A stretch of 58,758 bases of DNA, taken from contig DXXQ01000003.1 in assembly GCA_019416265.1 (NCBI GenBank), positions 1 through 58,758 on the forward strand. Reading direction: 5' to 3'. Both the position numbers and the translations under genes were made by a program. This document shows, one piece after another, positions 42,387-51,219 of this stretch. Under the pieces are notes generated by a model. It saw only the letters and a program-made list of their open reading frames with translations. It had not been told where the DNA came from and searched no databases. How positions within the stretch are numbered: the first letter of the stretch is position 1; each line of letters opens with the position of its first letter. The DNA comes from Clostridiales bacterium. Its GTDB lineage: Bacteria > Bacillota > Clostridia > Lachnospirales > Lachnospiraceae.

Positions 42387-43901
42387 ATGGAGCAGGGTGT
42401 TGTGCTCACAATGAGACATATCAGCAAAAATTTCCCGGGCGTTAAAGCGCTGCAGGATGTGGATTTTACATTACGAAAAGGTGAGATTCACGCACTGATG
42501 GGCGAGAACGGCGCCGGAAAATCCACATTGATCAAAGTCCTCACAGGCGTTGAGGAGTTTGAGACGGGAGAAATCAGAATTGACGGAAAGAATACGGTCA
42601 TTGTCAACCGCTCCCCGCAGGAAGCGCAGATGAACGGAATCAGTACGGTTTATCAGGAGGTAAACCTCTGTCCGAATCTTTCCGTAGCAGAAAATCTTTA
42701 TATCGGCAGAGAGCCGATGCGCGCCGGCATGATCGACTGGCGGACCATGAACAAAAAATCCAGGGAGCTTCTGGAAAGCCTGGATATTCACATTGACGTT
42801 ACTATGGCAGTGGAAAATTATTCCATCGCCATTCAGCAGATGCTTGCCATTGCCCGTGCAGTAGACATGTCGGCAAAGGTGCTGATCCTGGACGAGCCAA
42901 CCTCCTCCCTGGATGACGGAGAGGTAGAAAAGCTGTTCAGGCTTATGAATAAGCTGAAAGCACAGGGCGTAGGCATTATCTTCGTCACACACTTCCTGGA
43001 ACAGGTCTATGCAGTATGTGACAGAATTACCGTTCTTCGAAACGGAACTCTTGTGGGAGAATATAAAGTAGAAGAACTTCCGAGAGTACAGCTTGTAGCC
43101 AAGATGATGGGAAAAGACTTCGATGATCTGGCTGCAATTAAGAAAGAAACCTCCGAACAGAAAGAAATGGGAGAGGTTGTGATCTCTGCCAAGGGTCTTG
43201 GCCATAAGGGAACCATTAAGCCTTTCAACCTGGATATCCATAAAGGAGAGGTAATCGGTCTTACCGGACTTCTGGGATCCGGACGTTCCGAGCTTGCACG
43301 GAGCATTTACGGAGCGGACAAGGCAGATTCCGGCGAACTTTTTGTAAAAGGCAAAAAGCTTCTGGTGGGAGCTCCTCTGGATGCCATGATGGCAGGTATG
43401 GCATATCTTCCGGAAAACAGAAAGGAAGAAGGAATCATTGCCGATCTTTCTGTCCGTGAAAATATTATTATCGCTCTTCAGGCGAAACGCGGCATGTTCC
43501 ATCTTCTCAGCCGCAAAGAGCAGGAAGAATTTACAGACAAGTATATCGATATCCTCCAGATCAAAACTGCTGACAGGGAAACGCCGATCAAACAGCTTTC
43601 CGGCGGTAACCAGCAGAAGGTGATCCTGGGCAGATGGCTTCTTACAAATCCGGATTTCCTGATTCTGGACGAGCCTACCCGCGGTATTGATATCGGTACA
43701 AAAACAGAGATTCAGAAATTAGTATTGCAGCTTTCAGAACAGGGAATGGCAGTGATGTTCATCTCCTCGGAAATCGAGGAAATGATCCGTACCTGCAGCC
43801 GTATGGCAGTTCTCCGTGATGGTATGAAGGTAGGAGAGCTGGAGGAATCCGAGCTTCACCAGGATTCCATCATGAAAGCAATTGCAGGAGGTGGAAATTG
43901 A
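42387..43901 (+). CDS. ytfR: YtfR-like galactofuranose-type importer ATPase
   Basis: A 504-residue double-ABC protein of the CUT2 family. The first domain has Walker A GENGAGKST (39-47), Walker B VLILDEPTSS and signature region NYSIAIQQML. The second domain has the degenerate Walker A GLLGSGRSE, intact signature LSGGNQQK and Walker B FLILDEPTRG. GAGAGGCAGC precedes the ATG. Its stop overlaps the next start (TGATG). It energises the two permeases that follow. Confidence 0.92.
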   Translation: MEQGVVLTMRHISKNFPGVKALQDVDFTLRKGEIHALMGENGAGKSTLIKVLTGVEEFETGEIRIDGKNTVIVNRSPQEAQMNGISTVYQEVNLCPNLSVAENLYIGREPMRAGMIDWRTMNKKSRELLESLDIHIDVTMAVENYSIAIQQMLAIARAVDMSAKVLILDEPTSSLDDGEVEKLFRLMNKLKAQGVGIIFVTHFLEQVYAVCDRITVLRNGTLVGEYKVEELPRVQLVAKMMGKDFDDLAAIKKETSEQKEMGEVVISAKGLGHKGTIKPFNLDIHKGEVIGLTGLLGSGRSELARSIYGADKADSGELFVKGKKLLVGAPLDAMMAGMAYLPENRKEEGIIADLSVRENIIIALQAKRGMFHLLSRKEQEEFTDKYIDILQIKTADRETPIKQLSGGNQQKVILGRWLLTNPDFLILDEPTRGIDIGTKTEIQKLVLQLSEQGMAVMFISSEIEEMIRTCSRMAVLRDGMKVGELEESELHQDSIMKAIAGGGN

Positions 43902-44956
43902 TGGAAAAATTCAAAAAACTTACATCTCAAAGACTGTTCATGCCAGTGTTCTGTCTGATCATTATGCTGATCGCAGCAGTCATTGCAAGTCCCGACTTCT
44001 TCAAAATCGATATTCAGAACGGCGTTCTGTACGGTCGTATCATCGATGTGATCAACCGAGGCAGTGAGGTCGTGATCCTTGCCATCGGTATGACTCTTGT
44101 AGTCGCAGCTTCCGCAGGTACGGATATTTCCGTGGGCGCAGTTATGGCAGTTGTTGCAGCAGTGACCTGTTCCTTCATTGCAGGAGGACAGCAGTCTGTA
44201 AACGAATATATCAACAATCCTATACTGGGTATTCTTCTTGGTATTCTGGTAGGTATCCTCTGCGGATGCTTTAACGGTTTTCTGGTTGCAAAGCTGCATA
44301 TTCAGCCTATGGTGGCAACCCTGATCCTTTTCACAGCAGGCCGCGGTATCGCGCAGCTTCTCACAAACGGACAGATTACCTATATCCGTGTGGAAAGCTT
44401 TAAGATGCTGGGTGCCAGCATTCCCGGAATTCCCATTCCCACCTCTATTTTCGTGACAGTGATCATGGTGGCAGTCACCATGCTTCTTCTGAAAAAAACA
44501 GCTCTTGGCATGTATGTGGAAGCAGTTGGTATCAACTCCCGTGCATCCAGACTGGTGGGATTGAAATCCGCGAAAATCATTTTCCTGGTATATGCATTCA
44601 GCGGTTTCTGCGCAAGTATTGCGGGACTGATCAACTCTTCCCGTATCTATTCCGCAGATGCCAACAACATTGGTCTGAACCTGGAATTGGATGCCATCCT
44701 TGCAGTTGCCCTGGGAGGAAACTCTCTTGGCGGCGGTAAGTTCTCCCTCATCGGAAGTGTGATCGGCGCCTATACCATTCAGACACTGACAACGACCCTT
44801 TATGCAGTATCTGTAAGTTCTGACCAGATTCCTGTATATAAGGCGATCGTAGTTGTAATCATCGTATCATTGCAGTCCCCTGAGCTTCATAAGATGTTCC
44901 GCCGTCTTAAAGGAAAAGGCGCAGCTCAGGCAGCCAGTGGGAAAGGAGCAGCATAA
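43901..44956 (+). CDS. ytfT: YtfT-like importer permease
   Basis: A 351-residue CUT2 permease with about ten hydrophobic segments. The conserved motifs are LAIGMTLVVAASAGTDISVGAV (about 64-85), IQPMVATLILFTAGRGIAQ, and near the C terminus LDAILAVALGGNSLGGGKFSLIGS. ATG 43901 is preceded by GGAGGTGG; the TTG at 43898 is rejected. It starts within the ytfR stop codon and its own stop overlaps the yjfF start. Galactofuranose importers of the Ytf type use two different permeases, this being the first. Confidence 0.9.
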   Translation: MEKFKKLTSQRLFMPVFCLIIMLIAAVIASPDFFKIDIQNGVLYGRIIDVINRGSEVVILAIGMTLVVAASAGTDISVGAVMAVVAAVTCSFIAGGQQSVNEYINNPILGILLGILVGILCGCFNGFLVAKLHIQPMVATLILFTAGRGIAQLLTNGQITYIRVESFKMLGASIPGIPIPTSIFVTVIMVAVTMLLLKKTALGMYVEAVGINSRASRLVGLKSAKIIFLVYAFSGFCASIAGLINSSRIYSADANNIGLNLELDAILAVALGGNSLGGGKFSLIGSVIGAYTIQTLTTTLYAVSVSSDQIPVYKAIVVVIIVSLQSPELHKMFRRLKGKGAAQAASGKGAA

Positions 44957-45978
44957 TGAAGAAAGACAGACGTAAACTGGACGGAAATTCCTTTCTGTTG
45001 TTGATCACCATTGCGCTGTTTGTGGTCATGTACATTGTAGGGATTATCCTTTTTAAGGATCAGGGCTTTGCCAAAACCCAGAACTTTTTGAATCTGTTTA
45101 TATCCAATGCCGGACTGATCGTTATAGCGGCAGGTATGACCATTGTTATGATCACAGGCGGTATTGATATTTCCGTTGGTTCCGTGGTTGCCATGGTCTG
45201 TATGATCCTTGCATGGTGTATGGAGAAAGCGGGATGGGGTGCGATTCCTTCCGCAATTTTTGTCCTGGCTATCGGTCTTGTGTTCGGTTTTGTACAGGGA
45301 TGGCTGGTGGCATATCTGAATATACAGCCGTTTATCGTAACTTTGGCAGGTATGTTCTTTGCCAGAGGTATGACAGCAGTGATCAGCAAGGAAATGATCA
45401 GTATCAAAAATGAGATGTTTTTAAGCTGGGCACAGTGTAAGATCCACCTTCCCTTCGGCGGTTATGTGAATAAAAAAGGCAAACTGATCGAGCCCTATAT
45501 TTATCCAAGTGTGATCATTGCACTGGTTATTCTGGTGGTTATCTTCATTGTTCTGAAATATACGAAATTCGGACGCAGCATCTATGCGATCGGAGGAAAT
45601 GAACAGTCTGCCCTGATGATGGGACTGAATGTAAAGAAAACAAAGCTGAAAGCCTATATTCTTGAGGGCTTCCTGGCAAGTGTAGGCGGTTTCCTTTTCT
45701 GTCTTAACACCTGTTCCGGTTTCGTTGAGCAGGCAAAGGGCTTTGAGATGGACGCTATTGCATCAGCCGTTATCGGCGGAACTCTTCTGACCGGCGGTGT
45801 TGGTAATGTATTCGGAAGTCTGTTCGGCGTACTGATCAAAGGTACCATCGAAGCTTTCATCACCTTCCAGGGAACCTTATCCTCCTGGTGGACAAGAATT
45901 ACCATTGCGGCAATGCTCTGCTTCTTTATCGTACTTCAGAGTATCTTTGCAGCAGCAAAAGAAAAGAATAAGAAATAA
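44956..45978 (+). CDS. yjfF: YjfF-like importer permease
   Basis: A 340-residue CUT2 permease, partner of the upstream YtfT-like protein. Motifs are AAGMTIVMITGGIDISVGSVVAM (about 55-77), IQPFIVTLAGMFFARGM and FEMDAIASAVIGGTLLTGGVGN. An insertion with GGYVNKKGKLIEPYIYPS (about 170-187) is typical of YjfF. It overlaps ytfT by one base (TAATG) and ends the operon at a strong terminator. Confidence 0.9.
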   Translation: MKKDRRKLDGNSFLLLITIALFVVMYIVGIILFKDQGFAKTQNFLNLFISNAGLIVIAAGMTIVMITGGIDISVGSVVAMVCMILAWCMEKAGWGAIPSAIFVLAIGLVFGFVQGWLVAYLNIQPFIVTLAGMFFARGMTAVISKEMISIKNEMFLSWAQCKIHLPFGGYVNKKGKLIEPYIYPSVIIALVILVVIFIVLKYTKFGRSIYAIGGNEQSALMMGLNVKKTKLKAYILEGFLASVGGFLFCLNTCSGFVEQAKGFEMDAIASAVIGGTLLTGGVGNVFGSLFGVLIKGTIEAFITFQGTLSSWWTRITIAAMLCFFIVLQSIFAAAKEKNKK

Positions 45979-45983
45979 CAGAA

Positions 45984-46027
45984 AAGGGGCAGGTGTCATC
46001 TGTACGGATCACACCTGCCCCTTATTT
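45984..46027 (+). terminator. Terminator of the ytfQRT-yjfF operon
   Basis: A 13-bp perfect stem AAGGGGCAGGTGT (about 45984-45996) with ACACCTGCCCCTT (46011-46023), then ATTT. Confidence 0.9.
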
Positions 46028-46057
46028 GGTACTGACGATTTCCTGTCAGTCCCCTTA

Positions 46058-47440
46058 TCATTGGACTTCTTTTGATTTTACTAAATGAGTTACGGTCTCC
46101 ACATGGACAGTCTGGCAGAACTGGTCTACGCAGCAGGCCTTTTCCAGACGGTATCCGGCTTCCAGAAAAGAAGGAAGATCACGGGCAAGGCTGGTGGCTT
46201 TGCAGGAAATGTAGACAATATGCTCCACGCCGTAGGAAAGGATCTTAGGCAGCGCTTTTGGATGGATGCCGTCACGGGGGGGATCAAGGATGATGACGTC
46301 AGGCTTTTCGGTAAGGTCGTCGAGAACCTTCAGAACATCCCCTGCAATAAAGCGGCAGTTGGACAGGCCGTTAAGTCTGGCGTTTTCTCTGGCTGCTTTT
46401 ACCGCATCTTCCACTATCTCCACACCAATGACCTCATCTGCAACGGAAGCTGCAAGCTGGGCAATGGTTCCGGTACCGCTGTAGAGGTCAAAAACAACCT
46501 TGTCCTTCGTATCTCCAATGTAATTTCTTACAATAGAGTACAATACCTCCGCAGCCAGGGAATTCGGCTGGAAGAAGGAGAAGGTGCTGATTTTGAAGCG
46601 AAGACCCAGAAGGGTTTCATAGAAATAGTCCTGGCCGTAAAGGATTCTTGTCTCATCACTCTGAACCACATCAGAGAGAGAATCGTTGATAATATGCATA
46701 ATGCCGACAATTTTTCCCTCAAGAGGAAGAGCGAGCAGTTCTTCTTTTAAGGGGGAGAGGTCATGCTCTTCCTGACTGGTGGTAATCACATGAACAAGAA
46801 TCTCACCGCTTGTAACCCCTCTTCTGAGAAGGAGATGGCGAAGATAGCCGGTGTGCTGCAGCTTTTTGTAATAAGAAACATTTCTGGTTTTGAAATAGTT
46901 ATGGACACAGGCAAGGATCTTTGTCATATCTTCGTGTACCAGTTTGCAGTCATATGCGTTCAGGACGTCGTAGGTACTTCCCTTTTTGTGAAGACCAAGG
47001 GAAAGGGGACCGTCCTTATATTCGTCGCCAAAGGAAAACTCCATCTTATTGCGGTAGCCGAATTCAATAGGGCTTCCGTGAATTCCCTCCCAGGTGTAGG
47101 AAGACTGTCCCCCCTCTTTAAGAGCTGCATCCAGAAGGTCCCGCACCTGGCGTTCCTTCATCCTGAGCTGTTCTTCATAATCCATAGTCTGGTACATACA
47201 TCCCCCGCAGTCCGGAAAAATGCTGCAAACAGGAGTGCGTGTTTCCAGGGGAGAGGGTTCCAGAACCTCCATAAGACGGCCTTCTGCCCGTCCGGAACGC
47301 TTTTTGTTGATCATAAAGCGGATTTTCTGTCCCGGAATTCCGTTTTTGACTGTGACCTTTTCATCACCGACCATGACCCGGCCTTTGTTTGGAAAATCTA
47401 CTTTTTCGATAGTACCTTCATAAATTTCGCCTTTTTTCAT
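46058..47440 (-). CDS. rlmD: 23S rRNA (uracil-C5)-methyltransferase RlmD/RlmCD type
   Basis: A 460-residue protein. An N-terminal TRAM domain (about 1-60) binds RNA. An iron-sulfur motif has Cys72, Cys78 and Cys81 (CSIFPDCGGC), with a fourth cysteine near 165. The central domain contains SFFQPNS. The SAM-binding methyltransferase domain has DLYSGTGTIAQ, GVEIVEDAV and DPPRDG. The catalytic cysteine lies in YISCKATSLARD near residue 415. It methylates uracil 1939 (and perhaps 747) of 23S rRNA. AGGAGG precedes the ATG at 47440. The gene is convergent with the importer operon. Confidence 0.94.
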   Translation of the reverse strand: MKKGEIYEGTIEKVDFPNKGRVMVGDEKVTVKNGIPGQKIRFMINKKRSGRAEGRLMEVLEPSPLETRTPVCSIFPDCGGCMYQTMDYEEQLRMKERQVRDLLDAALKEGGQSSYTWEGIHGSPIEFGYRNKMEFSFGDEYKDGPLSLGLHKKGSTYDVLNAYDCKLVHEDMTKILACVHNYFKTRNVSYYKKLQHTGYLRHLLLRRGVTSGEILVHVITTSQEEHDLSPLKEELLALPLEGKIVGIMHIINDSLSDVVQSDETRILYGQDYFYETLLGLRFKISTFSFFQPNSLAAEVLYSIVRNYIGDTKDKVVFDLYSGTGTIAQLAASVADEVIGVEIVEDAVKAARENARLNGLSNCRFIAGDVLKVLDDLTEKPDVIILDPPRDGIHPKALPKILSYGVEHIVYISCKATSLARDLPSFLEAGYRLEKACCVDQFCQTVHVETVTHLVKSKEVQ

Positions 47441-47463
47441 AGAACCTCCTGAATTCAGTAAAA

Positions 47464-47487
47464 TAGCTCCGGAACATGCCGGAGCTA
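47464..47487 (-). terminator. Terminator of the small acidic membrane protein gene
   Basis: A 9-bp perfect stem TAGCTCCGG/CCGGAGCTA with a 6-base loop; on the minus strand TTTTA follows. Confidence 0.75.
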
Positions 47488-47515
47488 CTTGTTATTTTAA
47501 TTAATATGGGGAAAA

Positions 47516-47737
47516 TCAGTCTTCGTCGTCCTCGAAGTAGTCATCGAAATCGTCGTCGAAGTCTTCTTCAAAATCTTCAAGATAATCCGGGGTAAAGAAA
47601 CGATATACTGCAAATGCAATACCTGCCACCGCAGCAACTGCACCGATAATTGCCAATGCCCAGAGGACTGTATTTTTCTGTTTCTCTTCATCTTTTTTCT
47701 TTAATGCTGATAATAATTCCTCGATTTTAATATTCAT
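47516..47737 (-). CDS. Small membrane protein with very acidic tail
   Basis: A 73-residue protein: a charged N-terminal helix (1-20), one transmembrane helix (about 25-47), and a C-terminal tail of about 25 residues in which Asp, Glu, Phe and Tyr nearly exclude everything else (for example FEEDFDDDFDDYF). GAGAGGATGG precedes the ATG. It is monocistronic between rlmD and the cation transporter genes. The acidic tail could bind divalent cations, which is interesting beside a Ca/Na antiporter and MntP, but this is inference. No family recognised with confidence. Confidence 0.75.
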   Translation of the reverse strand: MNIKIEELLSALKKKDEEKQKNTVLWALAIIGAVAAVAGIAFAVYRFFTPDYLEDFEEDFDDDFDDYFEDDED

Positions 47738-47919
47738 AATTACACCATCCTCTCATTTTAATACAAACGGAACCAGATTTTCCTGCCGTTTTCAGATACG
47801 GATATTATACCACCATCAGACTGATTTTACCATATCAAAAGTGAAATTAAGAGAAAAATAAAAAGGAGTGAAAGAAAACCTGTTTCTGCATTTTAGGGAT
47901 AGTTAATAGAACGAAAGTG

Positions 47920-47928
47920 TGATATACT
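47920..47928 (+). promoter_or_regulatory. Extended -10 promoter of the antiporter-mntP operon
   Basis: TGA followed by TATACT (47923-47928), about 70 bases before the antiporter start; the -35 region is weak. Confidence 0.5.
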
Positions 47929-47940
47929 CAACTATACGCC

Positions 47941-47967
47941 GCAGGATGGGAAAATCCCGGAGCCTGC
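47941..47967 (+). promoter_or_regulatory. Leader hairpin upstream of the Ca/Na antiporter gene
   Basis: GCAGG (47941-47945) pairs with CCTGC (47963-47967), and GGG (47948-47950) pairs with CCC (47956-47958), leaving an asymmetric internal loop (AT opposite GGAG). A short structured leader of unknown role; no known riboswitch consensus matched. Confidence 0.4.
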
Positions 47968-47997
47968 AGAAAAATAACAGAAAGAGTGGAAGGTAAT

Positions 47998-48936
47998 ATG
48001 ATATTAAATCTTGTATTATTAGTCGTCGGCTTCATACTTCTGATCAAGGGAGCAGATTTTTTTGTGGCAGGCGCATCCGGCATTGCTGAGAAATTCAGAA
48101 TTCCCCAGATTGTCATCGGTCTTACGATCGTTGCGTTCGGCACAAGCGCACCTGAGGCGGCCATCAGTATTTCGGCGGGCTTTAAAGGCTCTACGGGGAT
48201 TTCCATCGGAAATATTCTGGGCAGTAATATCCTGAATATTCTTCTGATCCTCGGGATCACAGCCTGTATCACTGCACTGAAGGTGCAGAAGAATACGGTG
48301 ATGATTGAGATTCCCTTTACGATCTTTATCACAGTTGTTCTGGTCGTTCTGGGAAATACCATGGGGAAACTGAACCGTGTCACAGGAGTGATTCTGTGGA
48401 TTCTGTTCCTGGCATTTCTTGCATATCTCTTCTATACAGCATATAAGGGAAGGAAAGAAGGGGAGCCGGATTCCTGTCCGCATCAGATGCAGCCGATGTG
48501 GAAGCTTCTTCTTGTTACCGCGGCAGGTCTTGCAGCGGTTGTCATCGGAAGCGATATCACAGTAGACAGCGCCTCTGCCATTGCCTCAGAGCTGGGAATG
48601 AGCGACAGACTGATCGGTCTTACGATTGTAGCGTTCGGAACGTCTCTTCCGGAGCTTGTTACCTCTGTGATGGCAGCGAAGAAGGGACAGGCTGATATTG
48701 CAATCGGAAATATTGTGGGAAGCAACATTTTTAATATTCTGTTCGTACTCGGAACAACAAGCCTTGTCTGTCCGATCCCGTACGATGCAGCGCGTTTCCT
48801 TGTGGACGGTATAGTATGTATCGGCGCAGCAGTTCTTCTGTGGCTCTGTGTCCTGAAAAATAAAGAACTCCGCAGATGGGGAGGAATCCTCTTCCTTGCG
48901 GTTTACGCGGGATATTTTATTTATCTTGTGAGATAA
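47998..48936 (+). CDS. Calcium/sodium antiporter (YrbG/CaxA-like)
   Basis: A 312-residue membrane protein of the Ca/cation antiporter superfamily with about ten helices in two inverted halves. Each half carries the alpha-repeat: IGLTIVAFGTSAPEAAIS (about 36-53) and IGLTIVAFGTSLPELVTS (about 207-224), each followed by a GNILGSN or GNIVGSN motif. These glutamates coordinate Ca2+. ATG 47998 follows GTGGAAGG; an in-frame GTG at 47986 is less likely. It forms an operon with mntP, together exporting divalent cations. Confidence 0.92.
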   Translation: MILNLVLLVVGFILLIKGADFFVAGASGIAEKFRIPQIVIGLTIVAFGTSAPEAAISISAGFKGSTGISIGNILGSNILNILLILGITACITALKVQKNTVMIEIPFTIFITVVLVVLGNTMGKLNRVTGVILWILFLAFLAYLFYTAYKGRKEGEPDSCPHQMQPMWKLLLVTAAGLAAVVIGSDITVDSASAIASELGMSDRLIGLTIVAFGTSLPELVTSVMAAKKGQADIAIGNIVGSNIFNILFVLGTTSLVCPIPYDAARFLVDGIVCIGAAVLLWLCVLKNKELRRWGGILFLAVYAGYFIYLVR

Positions 48937-48961
48937 AGCAGAAATTACACAGGAGATAAAA

Positions 48962-49519
48962 ATGAGTATTTTAGAACTTTTTATCCTGGCTGTAGGGCTC
49001 TCCATGGATGCCTTTGCCGTATCTGTGTGCAAGGGGCTTTCGCTGGGAAAGATAAATTGGAAGCATATGTGTACGGCTGGCGTCTGGTTTGGCGGATTTC
49101 AGGCGCTGATGCCGCTGCTGGGTTATATTGGGGGCCGTTTTTTTACAGAGATGATCACAGGCTATGCTCACTGGATCGCCTTTATACTTTTGGCTTTTAT
49201 CGGCGGAAGTATGATCCGGGAGGCATTCGGTGAGGAAGAGTGTACAGACTGCTCCATGTCGGCCCGCTCCATGCTGGTGCTCGCAGTTGCCACAAGCATT
49301 GACGCCCTTGCTGTGGGCGTGACGCTGGCTTTCCTGAAGGTATCGATCCTTCCGGCAGTGTCCTTTATCGGAGTAGTGACCTTTGTCTGTTCTGCTCTTG
49401 GCGTAAAGATCGGAAGTATTTTCGGAATGAAATATAAAGGGAAGGCAGAGTGCTGCGGAGGGATCATTCTGATCCTCATCGGACTGAAGATTCTTCTGGA
49501 GGGACTTGGATATTTGTGA
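48962..49519 (+). CDS. mntP: Manganese efflux pump MntP
   Basis: A 185-residue membrane protein with six helices. The two DUF204 repeats are recognisable, each with an acidic residue in a helix: LSMDAFAVSVCKG (about 14-26) and TSIDALAVGVTLAF (about 110-123). MntP exports Mn2+ and protects against manganese excess. GGAGAT precedes the ATG, 25 bases after the antiporter gene. A yybP-ykoY manganese riboswitch is common before mntP but I do not see one here. Confidence 0.93.
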   Translation: MSILELFILAVGLSMDAFAVSVCKGLSLGKINWKHMCTAGVWFGGFQALMPLLGYIGGRFFTEMITGYAHWIAFILLAFIGGSMIREAFGEEECTDCSMSARSMLVLAVATSIDALAVGVTLAFLKVSILPAVSFIGVVTFVCSALGVKIGSIFGMKYKGKAECCGGIILILIGLKILLEGLGYL

Positions 49520-49531
49520 CCTGAAGAAAAG

Positions 49532-49571
49532 CTGCTGTTCACTCCGTTCACAGTAACGAAGAAAACAGCAG
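49532..49571 (+). terminator. Hairpin after mntP
   Basis: CTGCTGTT (49532-49539) pairs with AACAGCAG (49564-49571), with an inner CGTT/AACG stem. No T run follows, so it is a weak candidate. Confidence 0.45.
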
Positions 49572-49594
49572 AATATGGAAAAAGTAATTATAAA

Positions 49595-49624
49595 TTACAG
49601 ATACCTGAAAAAGTATGTTATAAT
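49595..49624 (+). promoter_or_regulatory. Promoter of the DUF1002 gene
   Basis: TTACAG (49595-49600), an 18-base spacer and TGT-TATAAT (TATAAT at 49619-49624), an extended -10. Confidence 0.6.
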
Positions 49625-49670
49625 AGTTGTATCTAATGAAGATGAATCATAATTCAGGGAGGAATATAAT

Positions 49671-51200
49671 ATGAAGAAAAGCAAATTAGCAGGTATTTTA
49701 CTTTGCAGTATGTGTCTTATTACAGGAAGCGCAGTGCCGGCCATGGCTGATTCTGTTAAAGTCGTTACTCTTGGAGCAGACCTTACAGAAGAACAGAAAG
49801 AGACTATGCTGAGATATTTCAAGGTGGATAGAAATGATGTGCAGATCCTGACGATCACAAACCAGGATGAGAGAGAACACTTAAGCTCTTATGTTCCTCT
49901 TGAGCAGATCGGTACAAGAACTGTCAGCAGCGCTTATGTGAAACCAACCCAGTCAGGGGGGATCAAGGTTCGTACAGCAAACCTTAACTGGGTAACCTGT
50001 AATATGATCGCGACTACGCTTTCTACTTCCGGTGTGAAGAACTGTGAAGTTGTGGCAGCGTGTCCTTTCGAGGTATCAGGAACAGGTGCTCTTACAGGAA
50101 TCCAGATGGCATATGAGACAGCCACAGGAGAACAGCTTGACGAGACAAAGAAGGAAATCGCCACAGAAGAGATGGTGGTAACCGGAAACCTTGCCGATCA
50201 GGTAGGCAAAAATGACGCCACAACCGTTATCAATAAGGCAAAGATGGAAGTCATTAAAAATGGTGTTGAGGATGTGGATTCCATCTATAATATTGTGATC
50301 AATATCGCAAATGAGAACGGTGTTTCCTTAAGCGATGAGCAGATCGGCGATATCGTAGACCTTCTGGTGGAAATTTCCCAGCAGGATTATAATTATGAAG
50401 ATATGGCTGCAACTCTGGAAATGGTAGACGGAAACGTATCCGGCGACGAGGTCGGAGAACTGGCTGACGAGGAGGACGTTACGGTAGAGGCAGGAGAGGT
50501 TGTAGACGGAGACAGTATTATGGCTGATCTGGACGACAGTATTCTCGGCGGCGACGTAGTGGCAAGCTCCACAGAGGATCCGGGACTTGAGCAGGAGACA
50601 GGTATGGTGGAAGGCAGCGCTCCGGAAGAGAACTGGGGCGAGGAAGAATGGACAGAGGATGAGAGTACAGAAGGCAGCGGAGAGATCGTGGATGAAGGTG
50701 ATACATCTTCTGCTGACGAATTATCAGAGCTTGATACCTCTGCACTGACAGAAGACCAGATGTATTATTTCAATCAGGCAGACACCTTCTTTACAGGAGA
50801 GTATTCCGGAGATACAGATATTCTTCGTACAGTAATGGGTGAGGACGCAACAGCTCCTGTACTTGACGGGGAGACAGCGAAGGCTCTGACAACGGAAGTC
50901 AAGAAGCTTTACCTGGATATCCTGAAAAACGGAACAGATACCTACACAGCAGACGGAACAGAGATGTATATGACTACAGAGCTGAATATGCTGGATAAGG
51001 GACTGAAAGCAATCTTCGGCCAGGATGATCAGGGAGCAGCAATCGACGCTCTTGTAAATGTGGCAGACGAGGATAAGAAGACTCTTTATAAAGATACTAT
51101 GAAATTCTTTGAGAAGCTCTACGGCGAGACATCCTCTGAGGAAGAGTACACAGAAGATGGAGCTTTAGAAGGAGAAGTGGAAGGCGAGCTTGAAGAATAA
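49671..51200 (+). CDS. Secreted DUF1002 (YpuA-like) protein with acidic extension
   Basis: A 509-residue exported protein. The signal peptide probably ends after AMA near residue 26. The DUF1002 domain (about 28-255) resembles B. subtilis YpuA, with VTLGADLTEEQKETMLRYF, YVKPTQSGGIKVRT and a helical segment LSDEQIGDIVDLLVEISQQDYNY. A long linker dominated by Asp, Glu, Ser and Gly (about 260-345) follows, then a further helical domain of about 140 residues, and a Glu-rich end. Ordinary DUF1002 proteins are near 300 residues, so the second half is an extension. Function unknown; an envelope-associated role is likely. GGGAGGA precedes the ATG. Confidence 0.85.
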   Translation: MKKSKLAGILLCSMCLITGSAVPAMADSVKVVTLGADLTEEQKETMLRYFKVDRNDVQILTITNQDEREHLSSYVPLEQIGTRTVSSAYVKPTQSGGIKVRTANLNWVTCNMIATTLSTSGVKNCEVVAACPFEVSGTGALTGIQMAYETATGEQLDETKKEIATEEMVVTGNLADQVGKNDATTVINKAKMEVIKNGVEDVDSIYNIVINIANENGVSLSDEQIGDIVDLLVEISQQDYNYEDMAATLEMVDGNVSGDEVGELADEEDVTVEAGEVVDGDSIMADLDDSILGGDVVASSTEDPGLEQETGMVEGSAPEENWGEEEWTEDESTEGSGEIVDEGDTSSADELSELDTSALTEDQMYYFNQADTFFTGEYSGDTDILRTVMGEDATAPVLDGETAKALTTEVKKLYLDILKNGTDTYTADGTEMYMTTELNMLDKGLKAIFGQDDQGAAIDALVNVADEDKKTLYKDTMKFFEKLYGETSSEEEYTEDGALEGEVEGELEE

Positions 51201-51219
51201 GCAGAAGGTCTGAGGGACA

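Noticed and set aside
47880..47997. yybP-ykoY manganese riboswitch before the antiporter-mntP operon
   Set aside because: Expected by gene content, but the conserved loops are not present; only a small hairpin is visible.
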